A DNA stretch of 64,000 nt, taken from positions 2,546,113 to 2,610,112 of the forward strand of contig NZ_QPHM01000001.1 in NCBI RefSeq assembly GCF_003336245.1, written 5' to 3'. Positions 9,225 through 17,847 of the stretch are shown piece by piece. Source of the DNA: Haloplanus salinus. GTDB lineage: Archaea; Halobacteriota; Halobacteria; Halobacteriales; Haloferacaceae. Position numbers and translations under genes: made by a program. Position 1 is the first letter of the stretch, and every line of letters begins with the position of its first letter. The notes below the pieces were generated by a model. The model was not told the origin of the DNA. It worked only from the letters and a program-made list of their open reading frames with translations, and did not search any database.

Positions 9225-9713
9225 ATGGATACGAAACGGGAACTGGTCGATCTGCTCCTGGAGAACGCCCGCGAGGATACCGAGACGATGGCGCGCCAAC
9301 TCGGCCGGTCACAGGCCGAAGTCGAGGAACTGCTCGACGAACTCGAGGCGTCGGACGCCGTGCTCGGGTATCAGGCCGTCGTCGACTGGAGCAAGGTCGA
9401 CGAGGACCACGTCACCGCCGAAGTCGAACTGAACCTCGAACTCGACCGCGACACGACGTACGTGCAGGTCGCGCGACGGATCACGAAGTTCGACGAGGTG
9501 ACCGCCCTGCATCTCGTCTCGGGCGACTACGACTTCGACGTAACCGTCGAGGCCGAGTCGATGCGCGCCGTCTCGATGTTCGTCTCCGAACAGATCGCCC
9601 CGATTCCGGAAGTGACACAGACGGTCACGCACTTCGTGATGAAGACGTACAAGCGCAACGGCATCGAACTCACGGACCGCGACGACGACGACCGGCTGTC
9701 CATCTCGCCATGA
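9225..9713 (+). CDS. Lrp/AsnC-family transcriptional regulator
   Basis: A 162-residue regulator with an N-terminal winged helix (about 1-55, ENAREDTETMARQLGRSQAE) and a C-terminal RAM/AsnC ligand-binding domain (about 65-150, with VSGDYDFDVTVEAES). Such proteins form octamers that sense amino acids. It is translationally coupled (ATGA) to an aminotransferase, which suggests it controls amino-acid metabolism and probably its own operon. The C-terminal tail is acidic (DRDDDDR). Confidence 0.92.
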   Translation: MDTKRELVDLLLENAREDTETMARQLGRSQAEVEELLDELEASDAVLGYQAVVDWSKVDEDHVTAEVELNLELDRDTTYVQVARRITKFDEVTALHLVSGDYDFDVTVEAESMRAVSMFVSEQIAPIPEVTQTVTHFVMKTYKRNGIELTDRDDDDRLSISP

Positions 9714-10849
9714 AGCTGTCGGACCGTGCGGCGTCGACGCCACCGTCGGGCATCCGTCGGTTCTTCGAACTCGCCGAGGAGATGGACGACGTCATCTCGC
9801 TCGGCGTGGGTGAACCGGATTTCAGCGCGCCGTGGAAGGCACGCGCCGCCGCCATCCACTCCCTGGAACGTGGGCGCACCTCGTACACGACCAACCGCGG
9901 GATGTACGACCTCCGGGCGGCCATCTCGGCACACGTCACTCGGTACGACCTCGATTACGGGCCCGAGGAGGAGGTGTTGGTGACGACGGGCGCGAGCGAG
10001 GCGGTCGACCTGGCGCTCCGGGCCATCGTCGATCCGGGCGACGCCGTCGCGATCCAGTCGCCAGCGTACATCTCCTACGGCCCGGGCGTGCGCTTCTCCG
10101 GGGGCGATCCCCTCCCCGTCTCCACGCGCGCGGAGAACGACTTCGTACTCACCTACGACGACCTGGAGCGCGCCGGTGCCGCGGACGCCGAGGCGTTGAT
10201 GCTCTGTTATCCCAACAACCCGACGGGCGCGACGGCCACGGCGGACGAACTCGCGGAGATCGCGACGTTCGCCCGTGAGCACGACCTGACGGTGCTGTCC
10301 GACGAGATTTACGCGGGACTCACCTACGACGGCGACCACACGTCCATCGCGACTCTCCCCGGGATGCGCGAGCGGACGGTCGTGTTCAACGGGTTCTCGA
10401 AGGCCTACGCCATGACGGGGCTCCGACTCGGTTACGCCCTCGGCCCGGCGGAGGCCATCGACGCCATGAACCGCATCCACCAGTACACGATGCTCTCGGC
10501 GCCGACGACGGCACAGTACGCCGCCCTCGAAGCTCTGGAGTCCTGCGACGGCGACGTGGCCGAGATGCGAAACCAGTACGACCGCCGCCGACGGTTCGTC
10601 ATCTCGCGCTTTCGGGACATGGGCCTCGACTGCTTCGAGGCGACGGGCGCCTTCTACGCCTTCCCCGAGGCGCCGTACGACGACGAACAGTTCGCCGAGG
10701 ACCTCCTCCACGATCAGGGCGTCGCGCTCGTCCCCGGCCGGGTCTTCGGCGAGGAGGGTCACGGTCACCTCCGCGTGTCGTACGCGACGGGCATGCCGGC
10801 GCTGAAGGAGGCGCTGAACCGCATCGAGGCGTTCCTCGACTCGCGCTGA
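9710..10849 (+). CDS. Class I/II PLP aminotransferase
   Basis: A 379-residue fold-type I aminotransferase. Visible motifs are LGVGEPDF (31-38), YPNNPTG (167-173), SDEIYAGL (197-204) and the PLP Schiff-base Lys231 in GFSKAYAMTGLRLGY. The length and motifs fit the aspartate/aromatic aminotransferase (AspC/PatA-like) group, so it probably transfers an amino group between an amino acid and 2-oxoglutarate. The ATG at 9710 overlaps the Lrp stop and is preferred to the much longer open frame that runs back over the regulator. Confidence 0.92.
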   Translation: MKLSDRAASTPPSGIRRFFELAEEMDDVISLGVGEPDFSAPWKARAAAIHSLERGRTSYTTNRGMYDLRAAISAHVTRYDLDYGPEEEVLVTTGASEAVDLALRAIVDPGDAVAIQSPAYISYGPGVRFSGGDPLPVSTRAENDFVLTYDDLERAGAADAEALMLCYPNNPTGATATADELAEIATFAREHDLTVLSDEIYAGLTYDGDHTSIATLPGMRERTVVFNGFSKAYAMTGLRLGYALGPAEAIDAMNRIHQYTMLSAPTTAQYAALEALESCDGDVAEMRNQYDRRRRFVISRFRDMGLDCFEATGAFYAFPEAPYDDEQFAEDLLHDQGVALVPGRVFGEEGHGHLRVSYATGMPALKEALNRIEAFLDSR

Positions 10850-10922
10850 GTCGATCGGCCGAGTATTATTCGTGATTCTGCGATACGAAGTATTATCAGT
10901 CGGGCTTCCATTCTCGTAGTCG

Positions 10923-11648
10923 ATGGTTGCGGGTGGTGGGATGGGACCCGACGGTGACGGTGCCAGCTTCGCCCACGCGCTGGCGACGCTGAAAGAGCAA
11001 GGGAGCGCACTCCTCGTCGTGGGGTCCGTCCCCGAAGGGATGTTCGCGGACGCGTCGGCGACGATGCTGGGCGATCCATCCGCCGACCCCCCGCGGCGGC
11101 GTCTCGTCGTAACGCCGGGGCCGAACCGATCGAGCGCGGTCCGTCGGTTGCGAGAGACCGGGCCGCTCTCCTCCGAGTACGCGCGGCTCATTACGCGCGG
11201 AGAGAAAGCGCGAAGCGCCGCCCCGGCCAGGCAGTCGCTCGATCAAGCCAGGCCGCGGACCCACGCGATCGACGGCTCGATATACGACCTCGGCACGACG
11301 CTCGGCGAGGTGATCGAAGAGTTCGAGCTGTTCGCCGGGGGCCTCGACGCCGCCGAGTTCCGGATGGCGTTCGACTGTCTGCCGACGTTGCTCTCGGCGT
11401 ACGGCCGTGAGACGGCGTTTCGGTTCCTGCACGTCGTGGTGGCACAGGCGCGTGCGGTGTCCGGACTCGTCCACTTCCGGCTCCCGCGGGAACTCGACTC
11501 CGAACTCGTTCGCCTGTTCCGGCCGCTGTTCGACGCGACGGTCGAACTTCGGATCGACGACGACGGACTCGGCCAGCGGTGGCACTTCCGCGACCGCGAC
11601 CTCACGTCGGACTGGCTGCCCCTCGAACGACCGTCGGACGACGTTTAA
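10923..11648 (+). CDS. Rossmann-like haloarchaeal protein upstream of CHAT protease
   Basis: A 241-residue protein that I cannot assign firmly; it resembles the haloarchaeal DUF7504-type proteins. It has alternating strand/helix sequence, such as GSALLVVGSVPEGMF near residue 35, RRRLVVTPGPNRSSAVRRL near 60-78, and FRFLHVVVAQARAVSGLVHF near 160, like a RecA/Rossmann core that lacks a Walker A motif. It ends in DDDGLGQRWHFRDRDL. A TATA-like tattatc sits at about 10891. The next gene, 51 bases downstream on the same strand, is the CHAT protease, so the two are likely linked in function. Confidence 0.6.
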   Translation: MVAGGGMGPDGDGASFAHALATLKEQGSALLVVGSVPEGMFADASATMLGDPSADPPRRRLVVTPGPNRSSAVRRLRETGPLSSEYARLITRGEKARSAAPARQSLDQARPRTHAIDGSIYDLGTTLGEVIEEFELFAGGLDAAEFRMAFDCLPTLLSAYGRETAFRFLHVVVAQARAVSGLVHFRLPRELDSELVRLFRPLFDATVELRIDDDGLGQRWHFRDRDLTSDWLPLERPSDDV

Positions 11649-11699
11649 TGGCAATGAATCAACAATACCCTTTTGTGAACGACCGCTGAGTTACGAACG

Positions 11700-13823
11700 A
11701 TGAGTCGGAGCGAGCGGCCGCGCGAGGACCGCTTCGAACCGGACAGTGACACCCTCGAAGTGGCGCTCTCTCCCCTCGACGACGCGTCGGGGCTGATGGT
11801 GTCGGACCTGATCGAGCGCAACCAGTTCCGACTGTTCACCGATCGCCCCGTCTCGCCGACGCCGGTCGATCCTGACGGCCATCAGTTCCCGGTCGACGCC
11901 GCCGTCGCCGTCGACGCCGCCGAGATTGCCCTCCCCACCGTCGTGTCGGTCTGTGTCCGGAACGAGGCGGGTGACCTGCTCGCCGAGACCGACCACTCCG
12001 CCTACGAGGAGTTCCCAGACGGGCGGTACAGCCTCGAACTCTGCGGGCCGATCAAGATTTATCTCCGCGTCGACGGCCCGGTGACCGTCGCCTCCGACGT
12101 GGACCGAACGCACATCGGCTTCGACGGCGTCCGCGAGGTACGCGTGGGGGCCCGCTCCCACCACGAGGGACCGGCGGCGACGCTCACCACGACGTCGAAC
12201 CCCCTCGACGTGATGGCGGCGGTGTCGGCGTTCCCCTCGGCCCTAAAAACCACGTCGCCCGAGCGGTCGTACCCGACCCTCAGGGGACACCCGCCGCTCG
12301 TCGAACTCGGCGACCAGTTGGCGATTCCCGACGGCGTCGTCTCCCCGGAGACGGGCGTTAGACTGGAACTGCCGCCGGAGTACGAGTCCGTCTACGTGGC
12401 GGCGCCGCTCGCGTACTACCTCGCCGCCGACGTAGTACCCGGCGACCGGCCGCGACTCGTGACCGACGACGGCTTCGAACACGACCTCGACACGGTTCGG
12501 GGGTTCGAGACGGAGGTCGAACGCGTCCTCAAGCAGACGTTCTTTCTGGACTGCGTGACGCGAACCGAGGGGTACTATTCGGTCGACCTGCACGAACGTG
12601 GCGCGGTCGAAGCCGACCTCGATCTGGATTTCGCGTGGCTGTACGACCAGCCGCTCCGGACGCAGGTCGAGGAGTATCTCTCCCTTCCCTTCGGGGTCGT
12701 CGAGGACGAACTCCCCGAGTGGCGGATGACCTCCCACGTCGCGCCGACGCCGGAGAACGTCGAACTCCTGCCCTTCGTCACCAACGACCTCGCCGTCGTC
12801 CGAACGCCGCGGGATCAGCCGGAGCCGAGTTCGGAGGTGCAGACGACCGCGGCGAGCGAGTTCTTCCGCGACGCGTCGTTCACCCGGAGCGCGTCGGCGG
12901 ACGGCGCGGCCCGGTCGTACGTCCAGCCCGAGGCGACGGATTCGCTCGAACAGTCGTGGATCGGCGACGGCGCCCCAATCGGCGCCAGCAAGGCGACGAC
13001 CAACGCGTTCTACAACCGCCTCGACCGGACGCCCGCCGACGGTAACATCGGTATCACCGTCGTCTGTAACGATCCCCGGATGGCCGACGAACGCGACGTG
13101 GTCGACGAGGTGTACGCCTCCCGCGACGAACTTCCCTTCGACGTGCGCGTCCACCACGACTTGACGCGCGCGGAACTCCGGGACGTGCTCTCGACGGAGG
13201 CCGACCTCCTCCACTACATCGGCCACATCGACGGCGAGGGGTTCGAGTGTGCCGACGGCAAACTCGACGCGACGACGCTCGCGGCGGCCGGCCCCGACGC
13301 CTTCCTCCTCAACGCGTGTCAGTCGTACGAACAGGGGGCGGCGTTGATCGAGGCGGGCGCCATCGCCGGCATCGTCACGCTGTCGGACGTGATCAACAGC
13401 GGCGCGGTGCGGATGGGACGGATGTTGGCCCGCCTCCTCAACCGCGGGTTCACCGTCGGGAGTGCCCTCGAAGTCGCTCGCGAGGACTCCATCATCGGCG
13501 ATCAGTACACCATCATCGGCGATAGCGGCCTGTCGTTGGCGCGGACCGACGGTGGCCCGCCGAACGTCTGTGTCGTTCGGCGGCGCTCCAGCGACCGATA
13601 CGAACTGGAGTGGCAGACACATCCGTCGACCTCCTTCGGCATGGGCAGCCTCGTGATCCCGCATCTCGACGGCGTGGACGAACATCATCTCTGGTCGGGC
13701 GACTCTCGGACGTTCGAGTTGACGCAGTCGGAGTTACGGCAGTTCCTCTCGCTGGAGACGGTTCCGGTGAAAATAGACGGCTCCCTCGTCTGGAGCGACG
13801 AACTCGATTTCTCGAAAGTTTAG
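11700..13823 (+). CDS. CHAT-domain (caspase-like) protease
   Basis: A 707-residue protein. Its last third carries a CHAT domain of clan CD peptidases: LLHYIGHIDGEG with the candidate catalytic His509 (a second His is at 505), and FLLNACQSYEQG with the candidate nucleophile Cys540, followed by AGAIAGIVTLSDVINSGAVR. The first 430 residues are acidic, mostly predicted beta and helix, and match nothing I recognise; they may be a sensor. There is no signal peptide, so it should act in the cytoplasm. Its stop codon overlaps that of the convergent repeat peptide gene, and a Rossmann-like gene precedes it. CHAT enzymes cut one or a few specific partners; here the repeat peptide is the obvious candidate. 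Confidence 0.85.
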   Translation: MSRSERPREDRFEPDSDTLEVALSPLDDASGLMVSDLIERNQFRLFTDRPVSPTPVDPDGHQFPVDAAVAVDAAEIALPTVVSVCVRNEAGDLLAETDHSAYEEFPDGRYSLELCGPIKIYLRVDGPVTVASDVDRTHIGFDGVREVRVGARSHHEGPAATLTTTSNPLDVMAAVSAFPSALKTTSPERSYPTLRGHPPLVELGDQLAIPDGVVSPETGVRLELPPEYESVYVAAPLAYYLAADVVPGDRPRLVTDDGFEHDLDTVRGFETEVERVLKQTFFLDCVTRTEGYYSVDLHERGAVEADLDLDFAWLYDQPLRTQVEEYLSLPFGVVEDELPEWRMTSHVAPTPENVELLPFVTNDLAVVRTPRDQPEPSSEVQTTAASEFFRDASFTRSASADGAARSYVQPEATDSLEQSWIGDGAPIGASKATTNAFYNRLDRTPADGNIGITVVCNDPRMADERDVVDEVYASRDELPFDVRVHHDLTRAELRDVLSTEADLLHYIGHIDGEGFECADGKLDATTLAAAGPDAFLLNACQSYEQGAALIEAGAIAGIVTLSDVINSGAVRMGRMLARLLNRGFTVGSALEVAREDSIIGDQYTIIGDSGLSLARTDGGPPNVCVVRRRSSDRYELEWQTHPSTSFGMGSLVIPHLDGVDEHHLWSGDSRTFELTQSELRQFLSLETVPVKIDGSLVWSDELDFSKV

Positions 13824-14155
13824 GGACCGGAGATGCCGCTGCCGTTACCGTCGGCGGTCATCGGTCCGGAGATGCCGGAGCCGTTACCGTCGGCAGTCAT
13901 GGGGCCGGAGATGCCGGAGCCGTTACCGTCGGCGGTCATCGGTCCGGAGATGCCGGAGCCGTTGCCGTCGGCGGTCATCGGTCCGGAGATGCCGGAGCCG
14001 TTACCGTCGGCAGTCATGGGGCCGGAAATGCCGGAGCCGTTACCGTCGGCAGTCATGGGACCGGAGATGCCGGAGCCGTTACCCGCGGCTTCGGTACCGA
14101 GCTGCTGGTTCTCGTCGAGGGCCGTTCCTTCAGTCTCGCTGTCACCTTCGGACAT
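13820..14155 (-). CDS. Tandem-repeat peptide next to CHAT protease
   Basis: A 111-residue acidic, disordered protein. Residues 1-24 are a Glu/Asp-rich leader (MSEGDSETEGTALDENQQLG), and residues 25-111 are seven copies of GNGSGISGP joined by MTAD, giving a 13-residue period. It has no cysteine, no aromatic residue and no membrane segment. The gene ends tail to tail with the CHAT protease, sharing the last bases of both stop codons, and has its own AT-rich promoter. I know no family for it. Repeated identical sites are what one would expect for a protease substrate or a polyvalent ligand. An overlapping frame on the other strand also stays open because 39 is a multiple of three, but its Pro/Glu/Met-rich product has no promoter. 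Confidence 0.7.
   Translation of the reverse strand: MSEGDSETEGTALDENQQLGTEAAGNGSGISGPMTADGNGSGISGPMTADGNGSGISGPMTADGNGSGISGPMTADGNGSGISGPMTADGNGSGISGPMTADGNGSGISGP
13823..14083 (-). repeat. 39-bp in-frame tandem repeat, seven copies (first partial)
   Basis: Six full 39-bp units plus a 27-bp partial unit encode GNGSGISGP repeats. Units differ only at scattered synonymous positions, for example gtcatc versus gtcatg and ttaccg versus ttgccg, mostly silent. Copy number is therefore likely to vary between strains by slippage or recombination, while the peptide sequence is kept. Confidence 0.9.
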
Positions 14156-14179
14156 TGCAACTGAACCGTCGGGCGACAG

Positions 14180-14189
14180 TAAATTATAA
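14180..14189 (-). promoter_or_regulatory. TATA box for the repeat peptide
   Basis: On the minus strand the sequence reads ttataattta, centred about 29 bases before the ATG at 14155. It lies in a markedly AT-rich island (about 14165-14260) that contrasts with the surrounding high G+C, so this is a strong candidate promoter for a leaderless transcript. Confidence 0.55.
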
Positions 14190-14305
14190 TTTTTCGAGAA
14201 TATCTGATAGTAAATATAATCAATTAAACGAGTTGATCCCTGACATAAAATAGGCGCAAAAAGAAACCGGCAGACGGCAGTGGAACTGGCGGCGATCGGC
14301 GTCGG

Positions 14306-14896
14306 TTACGCGTCTCGATCCGCGTCGTCCTGCGCCAGATCCTGGTAGATCAGCGCGAGGTCGTCGCTCGCACCGAGGTGGGCCAGTTTGTCGTCGAGGT
14401 CGGCGCGGAGGTCGGTGAGGTTCGCACAGAGGCGCTGGTAGTCGCTGTCCGATTCGAGTGCGAGCGAATCCGTTTCGGATTCGAGCAGCGCCTTCTTCGA
14501 CGCCAGCGAGAAGAGTCGTTTGACACCGTCGCTGTACTCGTCCCGGATGCGGAGGTTCTCGACCGTCCGGACGAGTTCCTCCTCGGACACCGGCTTGACG
14601 AGGTAGTCGTCGAAGCTCATGTCCACGATGTCGGTGTCGGGTTCGACTGCCGTCACCATCGCGATCCGGCAGTCGAGGCCACGGCCACGGATTCGATCGA
14701 GCACTTCGTCGCCCGAGAGGTCGGGCATCCGGCGGTCGAGCAACACGATGTCTACCTCGTCGTCGAGTTCATCGAGCGCCGCCCGGCCGTTGTGTGCCGT
14801 CCGGACCCGATAGGACTGAGCGAGCCACGTTCGGTAGAGGTCGGACAGATCACGTTCGTCTTCGGCGACGAGGACGAGGGGAGTGTCGTCGCTCAT
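14306..14896 (-). CDS. HalX-domain response regulator
   Basis: A 196-residue protein with an N-terminal receiver domain: acidic pocket AEDERD (11-16), phospho-acceptor Asp54 in LLDRRMPDLSG, and Lys in YLVKPVSEEEL. It is followed by a HalX output domain (about 125-190, with FSLASKKALLESE and DYQRLCANLTDLRADLDDKL). HalX proteins are haloarchaeal two-component outputs without a classic DNA-binding domain. No histidine kinase is adjacent. It lies upstream of the repeat-peptide gene on the same strand, about 150 bases away, so a regulatory link with the CHAT cluster is possible but unproven. Confidence 0.9.
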   Translation of the reverse strand: MSDDTPLVLVAEDERDLSDLYRTWLAQSYRVRTAHNGRAALDELDDEVDIVLLDRRMPDLSGDEVLDRIRGRGLDCRIAMVTAVEPDTDIVDMSFDDYLVKPVSEEELVRTVENLRIRDEYSDGVKRLFSLASKKALLESETDSLALESDSDYQRLCANLTDLRADLDDKLAHLGASDDLALIYQDLAQDDADRDA

Positions 14897-15011
14897 GCGT
14901 GCACCCGAGGAGAAATGCCACCACTCACGGTAGCTAGTGGTTCTCCCGTGTATATCAAAATACCCCTTGTGGAAGCCGCGGGAGCACCCGTTCCTACCGG
15001 TCTCGTCACCC

Positions 15012-16508
15012 TCACTCCTGTGGGCTGTAGTTCGGTGCCTCGTCCGTGATCATCACGTCGTGGGGGTGGCCCTCGGTCTGTCCGGCGGCCGACACCCGGA
15101 CGAAGCGGGACCGTTCCTTGAACTCCGGAATCGCCGCCGCGCCGACGTAGCCCATACCCGACTTCATGCCGCCGACGAGCTGGTGAAGTTCCGAGGCGAG
15201 GGTGCCCTTGTAGGGCGTGGCCGCCTCGACACCCTCCGGAACGAACCCTTCGTCGTCGTCCTCCTCTTTCAGGTAGCGGTCGCCGCCACCCGAGCGCATC
15301 GCGCCGACCGATCCCATGCCGCGGTACTGCTTGTACTTCTTCCCGTTCATCGTGATGACGCGCCCGGGCGCCTCGTCGGTGCCGGCGAAGTAGGACCCGA
15401 GCATGACGGCATCCGCGCCGGCGGCGACGGCCTTGATCGCGTCGCCGGAGTAACGGATGCCCCCGTCGGCGATGACCGGCACGTCGTGTCGGCTCGCCAC
15501 GTCGGCTACCTCCGAGACGGCGGTGATCTGGGGCATCCCCGCGCCCGTGACGACGCGGGTCGTACAGATCGACCCCGGTCCGATGCCGACCTTCACCCCG
15601 TCCGCGAAGTCGACGACGGCCTTCGCGGCCTCGCGGGTGCCGACGTTGCCGACGACCACGTCCGCGTCGACGCTCGCTCGGATCTCGCGGGCGCTGTCGA
15701 TCACGTTCCGGTTGTGGGCGTGGGCACAGTCGATAAAGAGCACGTCCGCACCGGCCTCGTCCGCGGCACGGGCGCGATCGTCCTCGAACGGGCCGACGGC
15801 GACGCCGACCCGGAGCGCGCCGTCGTCGTCGCGGGCGGCGTTCTCGTGTTCCCGGCGCTGGAGGATGCCCTGCATCGTGACCAGGCCGACGAGGCGGTTC
15901 TCGTCGTCGACGATCGGCACTCGTTCGATCTTGTGGTCGTACATGAGTTCCAGCGCGTCGCGGGCCGTGACACCCTCGGCGGCGGTGATGACCTCGTCGG
16001 TCATCGCCTTGCGCACCTCGTCAGACTCGCCCACCTCAAGATAGGGTCGGATGTCGGTCCCGGAGATGATCCCGAGGACCGTGTCGTCCTCGTCGACGAC
16101 GGGTGCGCCGCTGACGCCTTCACGCTCCATCATCTCGTCCACCTCGCGGACGGTCTGCTCCGGTTCGGCCGTCACCACGTCCTCTCGCCGGATCACGAGT
16201 TCGTCGGCGCGCTTGACGCGCTCGATTTCGACGACCATCTCGTCGACGGTCATGTTGCGGTGGAGGACGCCCAACCCGCCGTTGCGCGCCATCGCGATGG
16301 CGAGTCCGCTCTCGGTCACCGTGTCCATGGCGGCCGACAGAACGGGGATGTTGAGCGTGACGTTCGTCGACACCCGCGTCGACACGTTCGCCTCGTCCGG
16401 TTCGACGTGGCTCTCCATCGGGCGGAGGAGCACGTCGTCGAACGTCAGCGACTCCGGTACTCGCAGTTTCTCCGAAAAGGGTCCCGCGTCGGGAACGTCG
16501 TTCGCCAT
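15012..16508 (-). CDS. guaB: Inosine-5'-monophosphate dehydrogenase
   Basis: A 498-residue IMP dehydrogenase that oxidises IMP to XMP with NAD+, the first committed step of GTP synthesis. The TIM-barrel catalytic loop GPGSICTTR carries the nucleophile Cys315, and two CBS domains (about 100-220, including SGAPVVDEDDTVLGIISGTD and VPIVDDENRLVGLVT) are inserted as usual. The flap region with YRGMGSVGAM is intact. Length is normal. The gene is monocistronic, between the HalX regulator and an ABC exporter. Confidence 0.96.
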   Translation of the reverse strand: MANDVPDAGPFSEKLRVPESLTFDDVLLRPMESHVEPDEANVSTRVSTNVTLNIPVLSAAMDTVTESGLAIAMARNGGLGVLHRNMTVDEMVVEIERVKRADELVIRREDVVTAEPEQTVREVDEMMEREGVSGAPVVDEDDTVLGIISGTDIRPYLEVGESDEVRKAMTDEVITAAEGVTARDALELMYDHKIERVPIVDDENRLVGLVTMQGILQRREHENAARDDDGALRVGVAVGPFEDDRARAADEAGADVLFIDCAHAHNRNVIDSAREIRASVDADVVVGNVGTREAAKAVVDFADGVKVGIGPGSICTTRVVTGAGMPQITAVSEVADVASRHDVPVIADGGIRYSGDAIKAVAAGADAVMLGSYFAGTDEAPGRVITMNGKKYKQYRGMGSVGAMRSGGGDRYLKEEDDDEGFVPEGVEAATPYKGTLASELHQLVGGMKSGMGYVGAAAIPEFKERSRFVRVSAAGQTEGHPHDVMITDEAPNYSPQE

Positions 16509-16611
16509 GTAAACTGTCCTCCGGCCGTCCGGAAAAACGTTGCGAGACGGCGTCTGCAGGTGTGTCGCTCTCTCACACTGCCGTCCGGCGGGATGGGGCG
16601 CCCCCGACGAC

Positions 16612-17847
16612 TCATTCGTATCGGAGCGCGTCGATCGGATCGACCCGCGCCGCCCGCCACGCCGGATACAGGCCCGCGACGACGCCGACGGCCACGCCGA
16701 CGGCGACGGCGGTGACCATCCACGTCGGCGCGAGCGCGAAGGTCACCTCCGCGTACCGCGTCGCGGCGTAGCCCACGACGAGTCCGACCGGGAGCGCCAG
16801 TATCGCCCCGATGGTTCCGAGCAGCCCCGCTTCGACGAGAAAGAGGGCGAGCACGTCCCGGTTGCGCGCCCCGACGGCCTTCATGACGCCGATTTCCCGC
16901 GTTCGCTCCGTGACGCTCACGAGCATGATGTTCGCGATGCCGATGGCGCCGACGACCAACCCGATCACCGCCACGCCCGTTACGAACCGCGTGATGCGCT
17001 CGATGACCGAGGCCACCTGCGCCACGAAGTCGCCGCTCGTCCGCGCCGTCAGCGTCGTCCCGCCCGGAATCAGCTCACGGGCGTCGGAGTCCGCGCGCAG
17101 ATACGACTCGACGGCCGTCCGCGCCGCCTCGGTCGTCGTCGGATCGGTCACCACCGTCACCTGCGGATACGCCCGCTGGCGGACGCCCACGGTCGGACTC
17201 TCGACGACCGTCCGATAGAACGGATCGATCGGCACGTACACCCGCGACTGCTCCGCGAAGTCGCTGACCGGCAGCTGCCCTTCGGTCCCGTTGACGATGC
17301 CGACCACCGTCAGCTCCGCCGTGCGGTTTTCGGCGAGCGACAGGGTGAGCCGGTCGCCGACGCTGACGTTCTCGTCGAACGATCGCGCTGCCTGCTCGTT
17401 GAGGACGACTTCGTCCGCCCCCGAACGGAACCCGCGGCCGTCGACGACCGACCCCCGGTCGAACGTCTCGGGCGTCGTCGCGGTCACCCGTTGGCGGGCG
17501 ATCGTATCGTTGCCGTGGGTGAGGGAGTTGGCGTTCACCGTGCCCCGTGGGATGGCGTTCGTCACCCCCCGAGTCGATTCGAGTTCGGAGACGTCCCGCT
17601 CCGTGAACACCGGCTGGATCACTTGGTCGAACCCCTCGTCGTCCTCGGGGGTCGCGAAGACGTAGACGTTGTTGGCGCTCGATCCCTCGATGTCGTTCAC
17701 CACCTCCGCCTTCACGCTCGCGCCGAACGTGGCGAAGACGATGACCGACGCGATGCCGATGACGAGACCGACGACGGTTAGCGCCGATCGCAGCTTGTGG
17801 CCCCGAATCGAACGGAGTGCGATCCGAACGGCTTCGGTCGGGTCCAT
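16612..17847 (-). CDS. MacB/FtsX-type ABC exporter permease
   Basis: A 411-residue permease with one N-terminal membrane helix (HKLRSALTVVGLVIGIASVIVF without the first H, about 16-38), a large extracytoplasmic MacB-PCD domain (about 45-280), and three C-terminal helices (about 290-395) with the FtsX signature NIMLVSVTERTREIGVMKAVGA. Such transporters export peptides, lipoproteins or drugs, or act as mechanotransducers. Its start is fused to the stop of the ATPase gene as TGATG, so the pair is one operon. Confidence 0.92.
   Translation of the reverse strand: MDPTEAVRIALRSIRGHKLRSALTVVGLVIGIASVIVFATFGASVKAEVVNDIEGSSANNVYVFATPEDDEGFDQVIQPVFTERDVSELESTRGVTNAIPRGTVNANSLTHGNDTIARQRVTATTPETFDRGSVVDGRGFRSGADEVVLNEQAARSFDENVSVGDRLTLSLAENRTAELTVVGIVNGTEGQLPVSDFAEQSRVYVPIDPFYRTVVESPTVGVRQRAYPQVTVVTDPTTTEAARTAVESYLRADSDARELIPGGTTLTARTSGDFVAQVASVIERITRFVTGVAVIGLVVGAIGIANIMLVSVTERTREIGVMKAVGARNRDVLALFLVEAGLLGTIGAILALPVGLVVGYAATRYAEVTFALAPTWMVTAVAVGVAVGVVAGLYPAWRAARVDPIDALRYE

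Noticed and set aside
13833..14189. Plus-strand open frame across the repeat array (Pro/Met/Glu-rich, 118 codons)
   Set aside because: It is open only because the 39-bp repeat keeps frame; it overlaps the CHAT 3' end region, has no promoter and the minus-strand frame has a start with a TATA box.
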